A stretch of DNA of 64,000 bases from Lawsonibacter asaccharolyticus (lineage in GTDB: Bacteria > Bacillota > Clostridia > Oscillospirales > Oscillospiraceae): the NCBI GenBank assembly GCA_003112755.1, contig BFBT01000001.1:930001-994000 (forward strand), in the 5' to 3' direction. This document shows positions 10,256-18,457 of the stretch, piece after piece. The position numbers and the translations under genes are program-made. Under the pieces are notes generated by a model. The model made no database searches. It was not told the DNA's origin and worked only from the letters and a program-made list of their open reading frames with translations. Within the stretch, counting starts at the first letter, position 1, and each line of letters begins with the position of its first letter.

Positions 10256-11695
10256 ATGAGAATTCTGTTTGCCTCGTCTGAGGTGGCGCCCTTTATCAAG
10301 ACCGGCGGGCTGGCCGATGTGGCCGGCTCTCTGCCCAAGGCGCTGGCCCAGGAGGGCCACGACGTCAAGGTCATCCTACCGCTGTATGAGGGGGTCGGAG
10401 AACAGTGGCGCAGCCAGATGAAGTTCGAGCAGTATTACAACGTCACTCTGTCGTGGCGGCACGTGTACTGCGGTGTCTTCTCCCTGGAGCAGGACGGCGT
10501 CACCTACTGGTTCGTGGACAATGAGTATTACTTCAAACGCTGGCAGCTGTACGGCCACTTTGATGACTGTGAGCGCTTTGCCTACTTCTCCCGGGCCGTC
10601 ATCGAGACGCCGGGCCACTTCGGCTGGGCCCCGGACATCATCCACTGCAACGACTGGCAGACCGCCCTGGTCCCGGTCTACATGCTGGAGGAGCGGTACC
10701 ACGTCCCCGAGCTGGCCAACACCAAGACGGTGTTCACCATCCACAACATCGAATATCAGGGCCGCTACGGCGACCAGGTACTGGAGGACGTCATTGGCCT
10801 GGACCGCAGCTATCTCAACGAGGGGATGCTGGGCTACTACAAGGACGTCAACCTAATGAAGGGCGCCATCATGGCCTCCAACTTCGTCACCACCGTCTCG
10901 CCCACCTACGCCCAGGAGCTGCGTCTGCCCTTCTATGCCCACGGCTTGGCCGGGGTCATCAACGAGCAGAGCGGAAAGCTCCAGGGCATCCTCAACGGCA
11001 TCGATACCCAGCTCTATGACCCCGCCGCCACCTCCGGGCTGGCCGCCAACTTCAGCGCCCGCTCCCTGGTGAAGGGGAAGGCCGAGTGCAAGCTGGCCCT
11101 CCAGCGGGCCGTGGGCCTGGAGGAGAACGCCGACGTGCCCATCATCGCCTGCATCTCCCGCCTGGTGGGCCACAAGGGATTCTCCCTGGTCACTGATGCC
11201 CTCCACGAGATCATGGCCATGAATGTGCAGATGGTGGTCTTGGGCACCGGAGACTGGCAGTATGAGGCCGCCTTCCGTGAGGCGCAGGTCCAGTATCCCG
11301 GCCGCTTTGCCGCCCAGATCACCTATTCCGCGCCTCTGTCCACCGCCATTTACGCCGGCGCGGACCTGTTCCTCATGCCCTCGGTCAGCGAGCCCTGCGG
11401 CCTGAGCCAGATGATCGCTATGCGCTACGGCACTGTCCCCGTAGTGCGGGAGACCGGCGGCCTGAAGGACACCGTCACCCCCTACAACAAGTTCGAGGGC
11501 ACCGGCCGGGGCTTTACCTTCTCTGACATCAACGCCCACGATATGGTCTGGGTCCTGCGGGAGGCAGTGGACCTCTATTTCAACAACAAAAAGGCCTGGC
11601 GCGGCATCCAGAAGGAGGACATGACCGCCGACTTCAGCTGGAACAGCTCCGCCCGCCAATATCTGGAGATCTATCAGCGTATCCTGGGCTGGTAG
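10256..11695 (+). CDS. glgA: Glycogen synthase (ADP-glucose type, GT5)
   Basis: A 479-residue enzyme that extends alpha-1,4-glucan chains from ADP-glucose. The N-terminus shows the GT5 signature FIKTGGLADVAGSLPKAL (about residues 13-30), and the HCNDWQTALVPVY and FTIHNIEYQGRY segments follow. The C-terminal domain has the nucleotide-sugar site SVSEPCGLSQMIAMRYG and RETGGLKDTV. Length is typical for bacterial GlgA. The ATG at 10256 follows GAAAGGAA. It is the last gene read from the glgB promoter before a separate promoter serves glgP. Confidence 0.95.
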   Translation: MRILFASSEVAPFIKTGGLADVAGSLPKALAQEGHDVKVILPLYEGVGEQWRSQMKFEQYYNVTLSWRHVYCGVFSLEQDGVTYWFVDNEYYFKRWQLYGHFDDCERFAYFSRAVIETPGHFGWAPDIIHCNDWQTALVPVYMLEERYHVPELANTKTVFTIHNIEYQGRYGDQVLEDVIGLDRSYLNEGMLGYYKDVNLMKGAIMASNFVTTVSPTYAQELRLPFYAHGLAGVINEQSGKLQGILNGIDTQLYDPAATSGLAANFSARSLVKGKAECKLALQRAVGLEENADVPIIACISRLVGHKGFSLVTDALHEIMAMNVQMVVLGTGDWQYEAAFREAQVQYPGRFAAQITYSAPLSTAIYAGADLFLMPSVSEPCGLSQMIAMRYGTVPVVRETGGLKDTVTPYNKFEGTGRGFTFSDINAHDMVWVLREAVDLYFNNKKAWRGIQKEDMTADFSWNSSARQYLEIYQRILGW

Positions 11696-11764
11696 ATTCA
11701 GGGCCCGTCTGGGTATCCCGCCGGAAACGGGCTGAAATGGCGGCTGTTTTGGCCCTTCCGCCAA

Positions 11765-11793
11765 TTGACGCGCCCACTCCGGTCTGCTACAAT
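11765..11793 (+). promoter_or_regulatory. Sigma-A promoter of glgP
   Basis: TTGACG, 17 bp, TACAAT. It gives glgP its own start, so breakdown can be set separately from synthesis. A strong hairpin begins at the expected transcription start. Confidence 0.8.
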
Positions 11794-11845
11794 GGAGCCT
11801 GTATGGAAAAATTTTTCGCCATACAGGCTCCGTGATTTTTATTTT
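11794..11845 (+). promoter_or_regulatory. Leader hairpin with U-rich tail before glgP (possible attenuator)
   Basis: GGAGCCTGTATGG (11794-11806) pairs perfectly with CCATACAGGCTCC (11819-11831), followed by GTGATTTTTATTTTCATTTT. This has the form of an intrinsic terminator placed within the first 35 nt of the glgP transcript and upstream of its ribosome site. It could be an attenuator, a 5' stabiliser, or the terminator of glgA transcripts entering from upstream. Confidence 0.65.
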
Positions 11846-11872
11846 CATTTTAAATTAACAGGGAGGCAAATT

Positions 11873-14308
11873 ATGGCTGAATACAACAAAGCCCAGCTCA
11901 CTGAGATGATCGTGGGCAAGCTCCTGCGGAATTTTGGCCGCACAGTGGATGAGGCCACCCCTAATCATATGTTCAAGGCCTGCGCCATGGTCCTGCGGGA
12001 TATCATGTCCGGTCATCAGATCGAGACCAGCAACCACGTCTGGGAAGCCCAGGGCCGGCAGGTCCACTACCTCTCTCTGGAATTCCTGATGGGCCGCTCT
12101 TTGGAGAAGAACGCCTATAATCTGGGGCTGCTGGACACCTTGACCCAGGTGCTGGAGGATCTGGGCTTTTCCGCCGCTGACCTGTTCGAGACCGAGCCAG
12201 ACGCCGGCCTGGGCAATGGCGGTCTGGGTCGTCTGGCCGCCTGCTACCTGGACTCCATGACCACTTTGGAGATCCCGGCCACCGGTTATTCCATCTGCTA
12301 TGAGCTGGGCATCTTCAAGCAGAAGATCATTGACAGCAAGCAGGTGGAGCTGGCCGACAACTGGCTTGGCCTGGGCGACGCCTGGCTTATCGCCAAGATG
12401 GACGAGGCGGAGGAGGTCCGCTTTGGCGGCAGGATCGTGGACCATTGGGTGGACGGCCACAATAAACCGGAGCACGTGGGCTACACGACCGTGCTGGCCA
12501 TTCCACGTGACATGGAGATCGCCGGCTACAAGACCAACCACACCAACACCCTGCGCCTGTGGGACGCCAAGAGCCCGGTCCCCGTAGATATGTCCCTCTA
12601 CTCCCGGGGTGAGTACCTGAAGGCGGTGGAGCAGCAGGCCATGGCCGAGGTCATCGCAAAAGTGCTCTATCCCGATGACAACCACTACGAGGGCAAGTCC
12701 CTGCGGCTGAAGCAGCAGTATTTCTTCGTCTCCGCCACCGCCCAGTCTATCGTCCGCCAGCACCGTGCCCAGTATGGGACGCTGCGCAACTTCCACCAGA
12801 AGCATGTCATCCAGATCAACGACACCCATCCCACCCTGGTCATCCCCGAGCTGATGCGCATCCTGCTGGACGTGGAGGGGTACAGCTGGGACGAGGCGTG
12901 GCACATCGTCACCAACACCGTCTGCTACACTAACCACACTGTCCTGGCCGAGGCCCTGGAGCGCTGGCCCCAGAACCTGATCGAGTCCCTGCTGCCCCGC
13001 ATCTGGGAGATCCTGAAGGAGATCGCCGCCCGCTACCAGCGCCAGCTGGAGGGATACTTCGGCGGGGACATGAACCGGGTCTCCCGGATGGCCATCATCT
13101 GGGGTGGGGAGGTCCGCATGGCCAACCTGTGCGTGTGCGCCTGCTCCGCAGTCAACGGCGTGTCCGCCCTCCACTCCGATATCCTCAAGCGGGACGTGTT
13201 CCATGACGCCTACCTCCGCCAGCCTGACCAGTTTAAAAACGTGACCAACGGCATCGACCACCGCCGCTGGCTCTCTCAGATCAACCCCAAGCTGGACGCC
13301 CTGATCCGGGAGTGCACCGGCAGCGACGCCTACCTGCTCCACCCGGAATCCATCTCCGGCCTGGAGAAGTACAAGGACGACTCCGCCGTCCTGGACCGCC
13401 TGGAGTCCATCAAACAGGAGAACAAGCGCCGTTTTGCCGGCTATGTGGCCCGGGAGTCCGGGATCATCCTCAACACCGACGCCATCTTCGACGTACAGGT
13501 GAAGCGCCTCCATGAGTATAAGCGCCAGCTGCTCAACGTGCTGCATATCGTGTGCCTGTACCAGCAGCTGCGGGACGATCCCAATATGGACTTCACGCCC
13601 CAGACCTTCCTCTTCGGCGCCAAGGCGGCCCCGGGCTACCACGTGGCCAAACAGATCATCCAGCTCATCAACTCCCTGGCCGCCCAGATCAACGCCAACC
13701 CCGTCTGCAAGGATAAGCTCCAGGTGGTTTTCCTGGAGAACTACCGGGTCTCCCTGGCAGAGAAGCTGATGCCTGCCTCCGAGCTCTCCGAGCAGATCTC
13801 CACCGCCGGCAAGGAGGCCAGCGGCACCGGCAACATGAAGTTCATGATGAATGGCGCCCTCACCATCGGCACCCTGGACGGAGCCAATGTGGAGATGCAC
13901 CAGCAGCTGGGGGATGAGAACATCTTCCTTTTCGGCCTCACCGCCGACCAGGTGGAGGAGCGCCGCCGCCAGGGCTATCGCTCTCTGGATTACTACCAGC
14001 AGGACCCGGTGCTCAAGCGGGTGCTGGACCAGATCTCCGCCGGCTTCTCCGACGGCAGGGCCTACACCGACCTGACCAACCGCCTGCTCTTCGGCGGAGG
14101 GGGCGGGATCGCCGATGAATATATGCTACTGGCCGACTTTGACAGCTACTGTCAGGCCCACCGCCGCTCTCTGGAGGTCTACAAGGACCGGAGAGCCTGG
14201 GATCAGAAATCTCTCATCAACATCGCCCGGTCCGGCATCTTCGCCGCCGACCGCTCCATCCGGGACTACGCCCGGGACATCTGGCATGTCCCCACCCGGT
14301 TCGACTGA
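11873..14308 (+). CDS. glgP: Glycogen/starch phosphorylase (GT35)
   Basis: An 811-residue enzyme that releases glucose-1-phosphate from glycogen chain ends. Typical signatures are VHYLSLEFLMGRSLEKNAYN (about residues 64-83), GLGNGGLGRLAACYLDSM and, near residue 645, the pyridoxal-phosphate region EASGTGNMKFMMNGALTIGT with its conserved Lys. The ATG at 11873 follows GGGAGG; the open frame upstream merely crosses the leader hairpin. Length is normal for the family. It has its own promoter and a strong terminator after it, closing the glycogen cluster. Confidence 0.96.
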   Translation: MAEYNKAQLTEMIVGKLLRNFGRTVDEATPNHMFKACAMVLRDIMSGHQIETSNHVWEAQGRQVHYLSLEFLMGRSLEKNAYNLGLLDTLTQVLEDLGFSAADLFETEPDAGLGNGGLGRLAACYLDSMTTLEIPATGYSICYELGIFKQKIIDSKQVELADNWLGLGDAWLIAKMDEAEEVRFGGRIVDHWVDGHNKPEHVGYTTVLAIPRDMEIAGYKTNHTNTLRLWDAKSPVPVDMSLYSRGEYLKAVEQQAMAEVIAKVLYPDDNHYEGKSLRLKQQYFFVSATAQSIVRQHRAQYGTLRNFHQKHVIQINDTHPTLVIPELMRILLDVEGYSWDEAWHIVTNTVCYTNHTVLAEALERWPQNLIESLLPRIWEILKEIAARYQRQLEGYFGGDMNRVSRMAIIWGGEVRMANLCVCACSAVNGVSALHSDILKRDVFHDAYLRQPDQFKNVTNGIDHRRWLSQINPKLDALIRECTGSDAYLLHPESISGLEKYKDDSAVLDRLESIKQENKRRFAGYVARESGIILNTDAIFDVQVKRLHEYKRQLLNVLHIVCLYQQLRDDPNMDFTPQTFLFGAKAAPGYHVAKQIIQLINSLAAQINANPVCKDKLQVVFLENYRVSLAEKLMPASELSEQISTAGKEASGTGNMKFMMNGALTIGTLDGANVEMHQQLGDENIFLFGLTADQVEERRRQGYRSLDYYQQDPVLKRVLDQISAGFSDGRAYTDLTNRLLFGGGGGIADEYMLLADFDSYCQAHRRSLEVYKDRRAWDQKSLINIARSGIFAADRSIRDYARDIWHVPTRFD

Positions 14309-14315
14309 CCCTTTC

Positions 14316-14350
14316 AAAGCCGCCGCAGACGGGTCTGCGGCGGCTTTTTC
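14316..14350 (+). terminator. Intrinsic terminator of glgP
   Basis: A 14-bp GC-rich stem (AAAGCCGCCGCAGA with its complement), a 4-nt loop and a TTTTT tract just after the glgP stop. Confidence 0.92.
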
Positions 14351-14423
14351 CGTCCGGCTTAGCGCTGGCTGGAACGCCGTTCCTCTTCCGGAAATGGTAG
14401 GAAGGGATTTCCAAGAAAATCAC

Positions 14424-14452
14424 TTGCAAAATGTCAACAAATGCAATAAAAT
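14424..14452 (+). promoter_or_regulatory. Probable promoter of the PHP phosphatase-rpiB pair
   Basis: TTGCAA, 17 bp, TAAAAT, ending about 50 bp before the start codon at 14503. Confidence 0.6.
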
Positions 14453-14502
14453 AGAGGGCGAAGCGGACTGATCCACAGAATTTGCCCGCCGGAGGTCTCT
14501 GT

Positions 14503-15306
14503 ATGTATCTTGCTGATCATCACATCCATTCCTGCTGCTCCCCGGACAGTGAGGCGCCCCTCTCGGAGATGCTCCGGGCGGCCCAGGCCGCCGGCCTCTC
14601 CGACCTGTGTGCCACTGACCACTGCGACCTGCTGGATCTGGACGGGGGACGGGTCACAGGGCTGGACTGGGCCCCCATCCTGACCCAGTATCAGGCGGCT
14701 CGGGGGGACTGCCCCGCCGGCGTGAAGCTGCGCCTGGGTTTGGAGCTGGGCGGTGCCCCGGTGGACCCGGACTGCGCCGCCGCCATCCTCTCCGGCGCGG
14801 ACCTGGACTTTGTTATCGGCTCCATCCACAACCTCAGCCCCGCCAAGGGGGGGAAGGACTTCTATTTCCTGGACTACACCACCCCCCGGGCCTGCTATGA
14901 GGCCCTGGATGACTACTTCGACAGCCTGGCCCAGCTGGTCCATCTGGACTGCTGGGACACGATGGGCCATATCATCTACCCCCTTCGGTATATGCAGCAG
15001 ATCCCTGGGCATCCTGTCACTCTGGAGAGGTACCAGGACCGCCTGCGCGCGCTCCTCACCGGGGTGGCCCAGGCGGGGCGGGCCATTGAGGTGAACACCT
15101 GGTGCGGGCGCACTGTGACCCAGTGGCAGCCCCTGCTGGAGCTCTACCGGGACTGCGGCGGCGAGCTGATCACCCTGGGGTCCGACGCCCACAGGCCAGA
15201 GGACGTGGGGAAGGGGATCTCCCAGGCCCAGGAGCTGCTCCGAACAGTCGGCTTCCGTTATTTCACCGTCTACCACCGCCGGACCCCCCAATTCATCCGG
15301 CTGTGA
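14503..15306 (+). CDS. PHP-domain phosphatase, histidinol-phosphatase (HisK/HisJ) type
   Basis: A 267-residue PHP-family metal-dependent phosphoesterase. The first metal motif DHHIHS is at residues 5-10, followed by ATDHCD (about residue 37), the ELG segment near 80, GSIHNL near 107 and a late GSDAH motif. These metal-binding residues match histidinol-phosphate phosphatases of the HisJ/HisK kind (histidine synthesis). No his genes are nearby, so the substrate is not proven and another sugar or amino-acid phosphate is possible. The ATG at 14503 follows GGAGG. It lies 42 bp upstream of rpiB, probably in one transcript. Confidence 0.78.
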   Translation: MYLADHHIHSCCSPDSEAPLSEMLRAAQAAGLSDLCATDHCDLLDLDGGRVTGLDWAPILTQYQAARGDCPAGVKLRLGLELGGAPVDPDCAAAILSGADLDFVIGSIHNLSPAKGGKDFYFLDYTTPRACYEALDDYFDSLAQLVHLDCWDTMGHIIYPLRYMQQIPGHPVTLERYQDRLRALLTGVAQAGRAIEVNTWCGRTVTQWQPLLELYRDCGGELITLGSDAHRPEDVGKGISQAQELLRTVGFRYFTVYHRRTPQFIRL

Positions 15307-15348
15307 CAGAAGGATAGTTGAAGAAGAGAGAAGAAGGAGGATTTCATT

Positions 15349-15783
15349 ATGATCGCAATCGCTTCCGACCACGGAGGGTACGCCCTGAAGGAGCACATCA
15401 AGGCCTATCTCGCCGCTAAGGGGATCACCTGCCAGGACTTCGGCTGTGAGACGCCGGACCGGTGCGATTACCCTGTTTTCGGCAAGGCTGCCGCCCAGGC
15501 CGTGGCCTCCGGCCAGTGTGAGAAGGGGATCGTCATCTGCACCACTGGCATCGGCATCTCCATCTCTGCCAACAAGGTAAAGGGCATCCGCTGCGCCCTG
15601 TGCGGGGATACCCTGTCCGCCGAGATGTGCCGCCGCCACAACAATGCCAACATGCTGGCTATGGGGGCGGGTATCGTGGGCCCCAACCTGGCGGAGCGGA
15701 TGGTGGACGTGTTTCTGTCCACCGAATTCGACGGCGGCCGCCACACCAAGCGGGTAGAGCTGATGATGGAGATCGAGGGCTGA
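15349..15783 (+). CDS. rpiB: Ribose 5-phosphate isomerase B
   Basis: A 144-residue enzyme of the RpiB/LacA/LacB fold that interconverts ribose 5-phosphate and ribulose 5-phosphate. The N-terminus IAIASDHGGYALKEHIKAYL is characteristic. Further family segments are DYPVFGKAAAQAVASGQCEK, the active-site CTTGIGISISANKVKGIRCA, and MCRRHNNANMLAMGAG. Length is normal. A strong AAGGAGG site precedes the ATG. It follows the PHP phosphatase at 42 bp. Confidence 0.93.
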   Translation: MIAIASDHGGYALKEHIKAYLAAKGITCQDFGCETPDRCDYPVFGKAAAQAVASGQCEKGIVICTTGIGISISANKVKGIRCALCGDTLSAEMCRRHNNANMLAMGAGIVGPNLAERMVDVFLSTEFDGGRHTKRVELMMEIEG

Positions 15784-15819
15784 GCCCAGCAGAAAAATGT
15801 TCCGGAGACAAAAAGGGAA

Positions 15820-15848
15820 TTGACAAACAGCTCCCCGTGCGATAAAGT
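15820..15848 (+). promoter_or_regulatory. Promoter of the T-box/ilv operon
   Basis: TTGACA, 17 bp, TAAAGT. It begins the T-box leader whose terminator ends about 300 nt downstream. Confidence 0.75.
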
Positions 15849-15859
15849 AGTAAATAACT

Positions 15860-16155
15860 TTTACCGGGGCGACCCGGAAGATGACAAAACGCGATGACCG
15901 GGCCAGTAGGCAGTTCCAAAGGGTACAGAGAGGGAGCGGTTGGTGTAAGCTCCACCTGTGGAACAGGGCGCCGAACATCACCCGCGAGCAGTCCCGCTGA
16001 ACCGTTTGCCGCAGTAGGCGGGGCCGGAGACCCACCGTTACAGGGGCATGAGCGCGCAGCGCCGGCCTGTTCTGGCCGCTCCGCTGTGAAGTTAGGTGGT
16101 ACCACGGAGCAGACGGCTTCGTCCTATCGAGATAGGACGAAGCCGTTTATTTTTA
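15860..16155 (+). promoter_or_regulatory. T-box leader of the ilv operon, probable isoleucine specifier
   Basis: The untranslated leader carries the hallmarks of a tRNA-sensing T-box. These are a stem I distal region AGAGAGGGAGCGGTTGGTG with AAGCTCC, the T-box antiterminator sequence AGGTGGTACCACGG at 16094-16107, and a terminator stem (ACGGCTTCGTCCTATC with its complement, 16113-16146) followed by TTATTTTT. On the 3' side of stem I, near 15975, GAAC is followed by ATC, the position of the specifier codon in other T-boxes, which points to tRNA-Ile. The TGGT of the T-box would pair with an ACCA 3' end. Uncharged tRNA-Ile would thus allow ilv transcription. Element boundaries are approximate. 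Confidence 0.85.
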
Positions 16156-16197
16156 CCCCGCCGCCCAGGCGGCATGCAATTTGGAGGTGATCTTCTC

Positions 16198-17826
16198 ATG
16201 ACAGGAGCACAGGCCCTGATCGAGAGTTTGAAGCGGGAACAGGTAGCGCATATCTTCGGCTATGCCGGCGCCACCATCTGCCCGGCGGTGGACGCCTTGA
16301 AGTCCCACCCGGAGATCGGCTACACCCTGGTCCGCACGGAGCAGAACGCGGGCCATATGGCCTCCGGCTATGCCCGGATCAGCGGGAAGGTGGGGGTGTG
16401 CATGGTGACCTCCGGCCCGGGCGCCACCAACCTGATCACCGGCATCGCCACCGCCTATATGGATTCCATCCCCATGGTAGCCATCACCGGCCAGGTACCC
16501 AGCAATCTGCTGGGGCGGGATATCTTCCAGGAGGTGGATATCACTGGCGCGGTGGCCCCCTTCTCCAAGCACAGCTACCTGGTCAAGGACGCCAACGACA
16601 TCCCCCGCATCGTCAAGGAGGCCTTTCACATCGCCTCCACTGGCCGGCCCGGCCCGGTGCTCATCGACATCCCCATCGATGTACAGGAGCAGTCCCTGAA
16701 AAAGTTCTACTACCCCGAGGAGGTCAGCATCCGGGGCTATAAGCCCAGCGTAAAGGGCAATGACCTGCAGATCAAGCGGGTGGTGGAGGCCATCTCCCGC
16801 TCCAAACAGCCTCTGATCTGCGCCGGCGGCGGCGTGTGGCTGGCCGACGCCAAAGAGGAGCTGCTGGAGCTGGCGGAGCGGTGTTCCATCCCTGTGGTCA
16901 AGACCATGATGGGGCTGGGGCTCCTGCCCACCGACCACCCGCTGAACATGGGGATGATCGGGGCCCACGGCAACCACTGCGCCAACAAGGCCCTGGCCAA
17001 GGCGGACCTGCTCATCATGGTGGGCACCCGGGCCGCCGACCGGGCCATGGTGGACCCGGGGGAGATCCAGCGCCGCATGGCCACCATCCACATCGACGTG
17101 GACCCGGCGGAGATCGGAAAAAATATGCAGGCCGCCATCCCTCTGGTGGGCAATGTGAAGGTCATCCTCCGGCAGATCCTGGACCGGGACGTGGCGGCCA
17201 CCGACTCGGCGGCCTGGCTGGAAAAGCTGCGTGACTACCGGAAGGCGGAGCTGAACCGCGTCTTCCCCCGCCGGGCGGGCTCGGTCTTCCCGGGCACAGT
17301 CCTCCGCCGGCTGGGAGCCCGGCTGGACGACGATGCCGTCATCTGCGTGGATGTGGGCCAGAACCAGATCTTCGCCTGCAAATATATCCCCCAGAAGCAC
17401 GGACGCCTGCTCACCAGCGGCGGCCTGGGCACCATGGGGTATGCCCTCCCTGCCGCTGTGGGGGCCAAGGTGGCCGGTCCCGACCGCCAGACTCTGGTGG
17501 TCTGCGGCGACGGCTCCTTCCAGATGGCCATGAACGAGCTGGCCGCCATCCGGGCGGCGGACATGGACATCAAGATCGTCCTGTTCCGCAACCACACCCT
17601 GGGTCTGGTCCACCAGATCCAGAGCAGCGCCCCCTACCACGGGCCCTTCGGTGTGGCGCTGGACGGCTCCCCGGACTTTGAGACCATTGCCGCCGCGTAC
17701 CGGGTCCCCTGCATCCAGGTGGGGGACGAGGATCACCTGGACGAGGCGCTGGACCGTTTTCTGGGCACACAGGGCAGCTGTCTGCTGATTTGTGAGGTCC
17801 ACCCCGACGTTGGGACCAATGACTGA
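16198..17826 (+). CDS. ilvB: Acetolactate synthase large subunit-like ThDP enzyme, divergent copy
   Basis: A 542-residue thiamine-diphosphate enzyme with the acetohydroxyacid synthase domain order. The N-terminal part has EQNAGHMASGYAR with the catalytic Glu, and GRDIFQEVDITG follows. The C-terminal ThDP motif is CGDGSFQMAMNELAAI followed by RNHTLG. It differs from the second copy at key places: FGYAGATICPAVD replaces FGYPGGTILNLYD, and GLVHQIQSS replaces GMVRQWQNL, so the Trp that favours 2-ketobutyrate in known enzymes is missing. The ATG at 16198 follows GGAGGTGATC. First gene behind the T-box, with its own small subunit next. It probably makes acetolactate, but substrate preference may be altered. 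Confidence 0.82.
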   Translation: MTGAQALIESLKREQVAHIFGYAGATICPAVDALKSHPEIGYTLVRTEQNAGHMASGYARISGKVGVCMVTSGPGATNLITGIATAYMDSIPMVAITGQVPSNLLGRDIFQEVDITGAVAPFSKHSYLVKDANDIPRIVKEAFHIASTGRPGPVLIDIPIDVQEQSLKKFYYPEEVSIRGYKPSVKGNDLQIKRVVEAISRSKQPLICAGGGVWLADAKEELLELAERCSIPVVKTMMGLGLLPTDHPLNMGMIGAHGNHCANKALAKADLLIMVGTRAADRAMVDPGEIQRRMATIHIDVDPAEIGKNMQAAIPLVGNVKVILRQILDRDVAATDSAAWLEKLRDYRKAELNRVFPRRAGSVFPGTVLRRLGARLDDDAVICVDVGQNQIFACKYIPQKHGRLLTSGGLGTMGYALPAAVGAKVAGPDRQTLVVCGDGSFQMAMNELAAIRAADMDIKIVLFRNHTLGLVHQIQSSAPYHGPFGVALDGSPDFETIAAAYRVPCIQVGDEDHLDEALDRFLGTQGSCLLICEVHPDVGTND

Positions 17827-17840
17827 GAGGGGGATAAGCC

Positions 17841-18326
17841 ATGAAACAGACCATTTCCGTCCTGGTGGAGAACCAGGCCGGCGTTCTGAACCGGATCACC
17901 GGCCTGTTCTCCCGCCGGGCCTTTAACATAGAATCCCTGGCAGTGGGTGTCACCGATGACCCCACCATCTCCCGCATCACCATCATCGTGGACAGCGGCA
18001 ACAGCGTGGTGGAGCAGGTGGAAAAGCAGCTCAACAAGCTGATCGAAGTCATCAAGGTCCGCACCCTGGAGGAGAACAGCCTGATCGGCCGGGAGCTGAT
18101 GATCCTGAAGGTGAACGCCAACAACAAGACCCGCCAGGATATCATGACCATCTGTGAGATCATGGGGGCCAAGGTGGACGATATCTCTCCCACCTCCCTC
18201 ACCCTGGAGCTGTCCGATACCCCCGACCGGCTGGACACCTTTCAGTCCATGATGCGCCCCTTCTCCATCCTGGAGGTGGCCCGCACCGGGGTCATCGCCG
18301 TCCAGAAGGGCGGAGGGAAAATTTGA
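17841..18326 (+). CDS. ilvN: Acetolactate synthase small (regulatory) subunit, first copy
   Basis: A 161-residue protein with an N-terminal ACT domain (SVLVENQAGVLNRITGLFSRR, then NIESLAVGVTDD) and the C-terminal ALS-small-subunit domain (LMILKVNANNKTRQDIMTIC onward). It would bind valine-type effectors and activate the adjacent large subunit. It lies 14 bp after the divergent large subunit, so it probably partners that protein. Length matches the usual 160-175 residues. Confidence 0.9.
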   Translation: MKQTISVLVENQAGVLNRITGLFSRRAFNIESLAVGVTDDPTISRITIIVDSGNSVVEQVEKQLNKLIEVIKVRTLEENSLIGRELMILKVNANNKTRQDIMTICEIMGAKVDDISPTSLTLELSDTPDRLDTFQSMMRPFSILEVARTGVIAVQKGGGKI

Positions 18327-18457
18327 TCGTGAGTCAGGAGATAAAAGTTCTGAGTCAGTAAGTGCGCTTCCGGCGCACAAATATAAAGCGGTCCGGCGAA
18401 GCCGGGCGCCTCAGCTCCTATCTCATCGTTCCTATCTGAACCAAAGGAGGCAGCAGC

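Noticed and set aside
18327..18457. A separate terminator and promoter between the two ilvBN pairs
   Set aside because: There is a GTGCGC/GCGCAC hairpin but no T-run, and no promoter pair with correct spacing, so I treat the five ilv genes as one operon.
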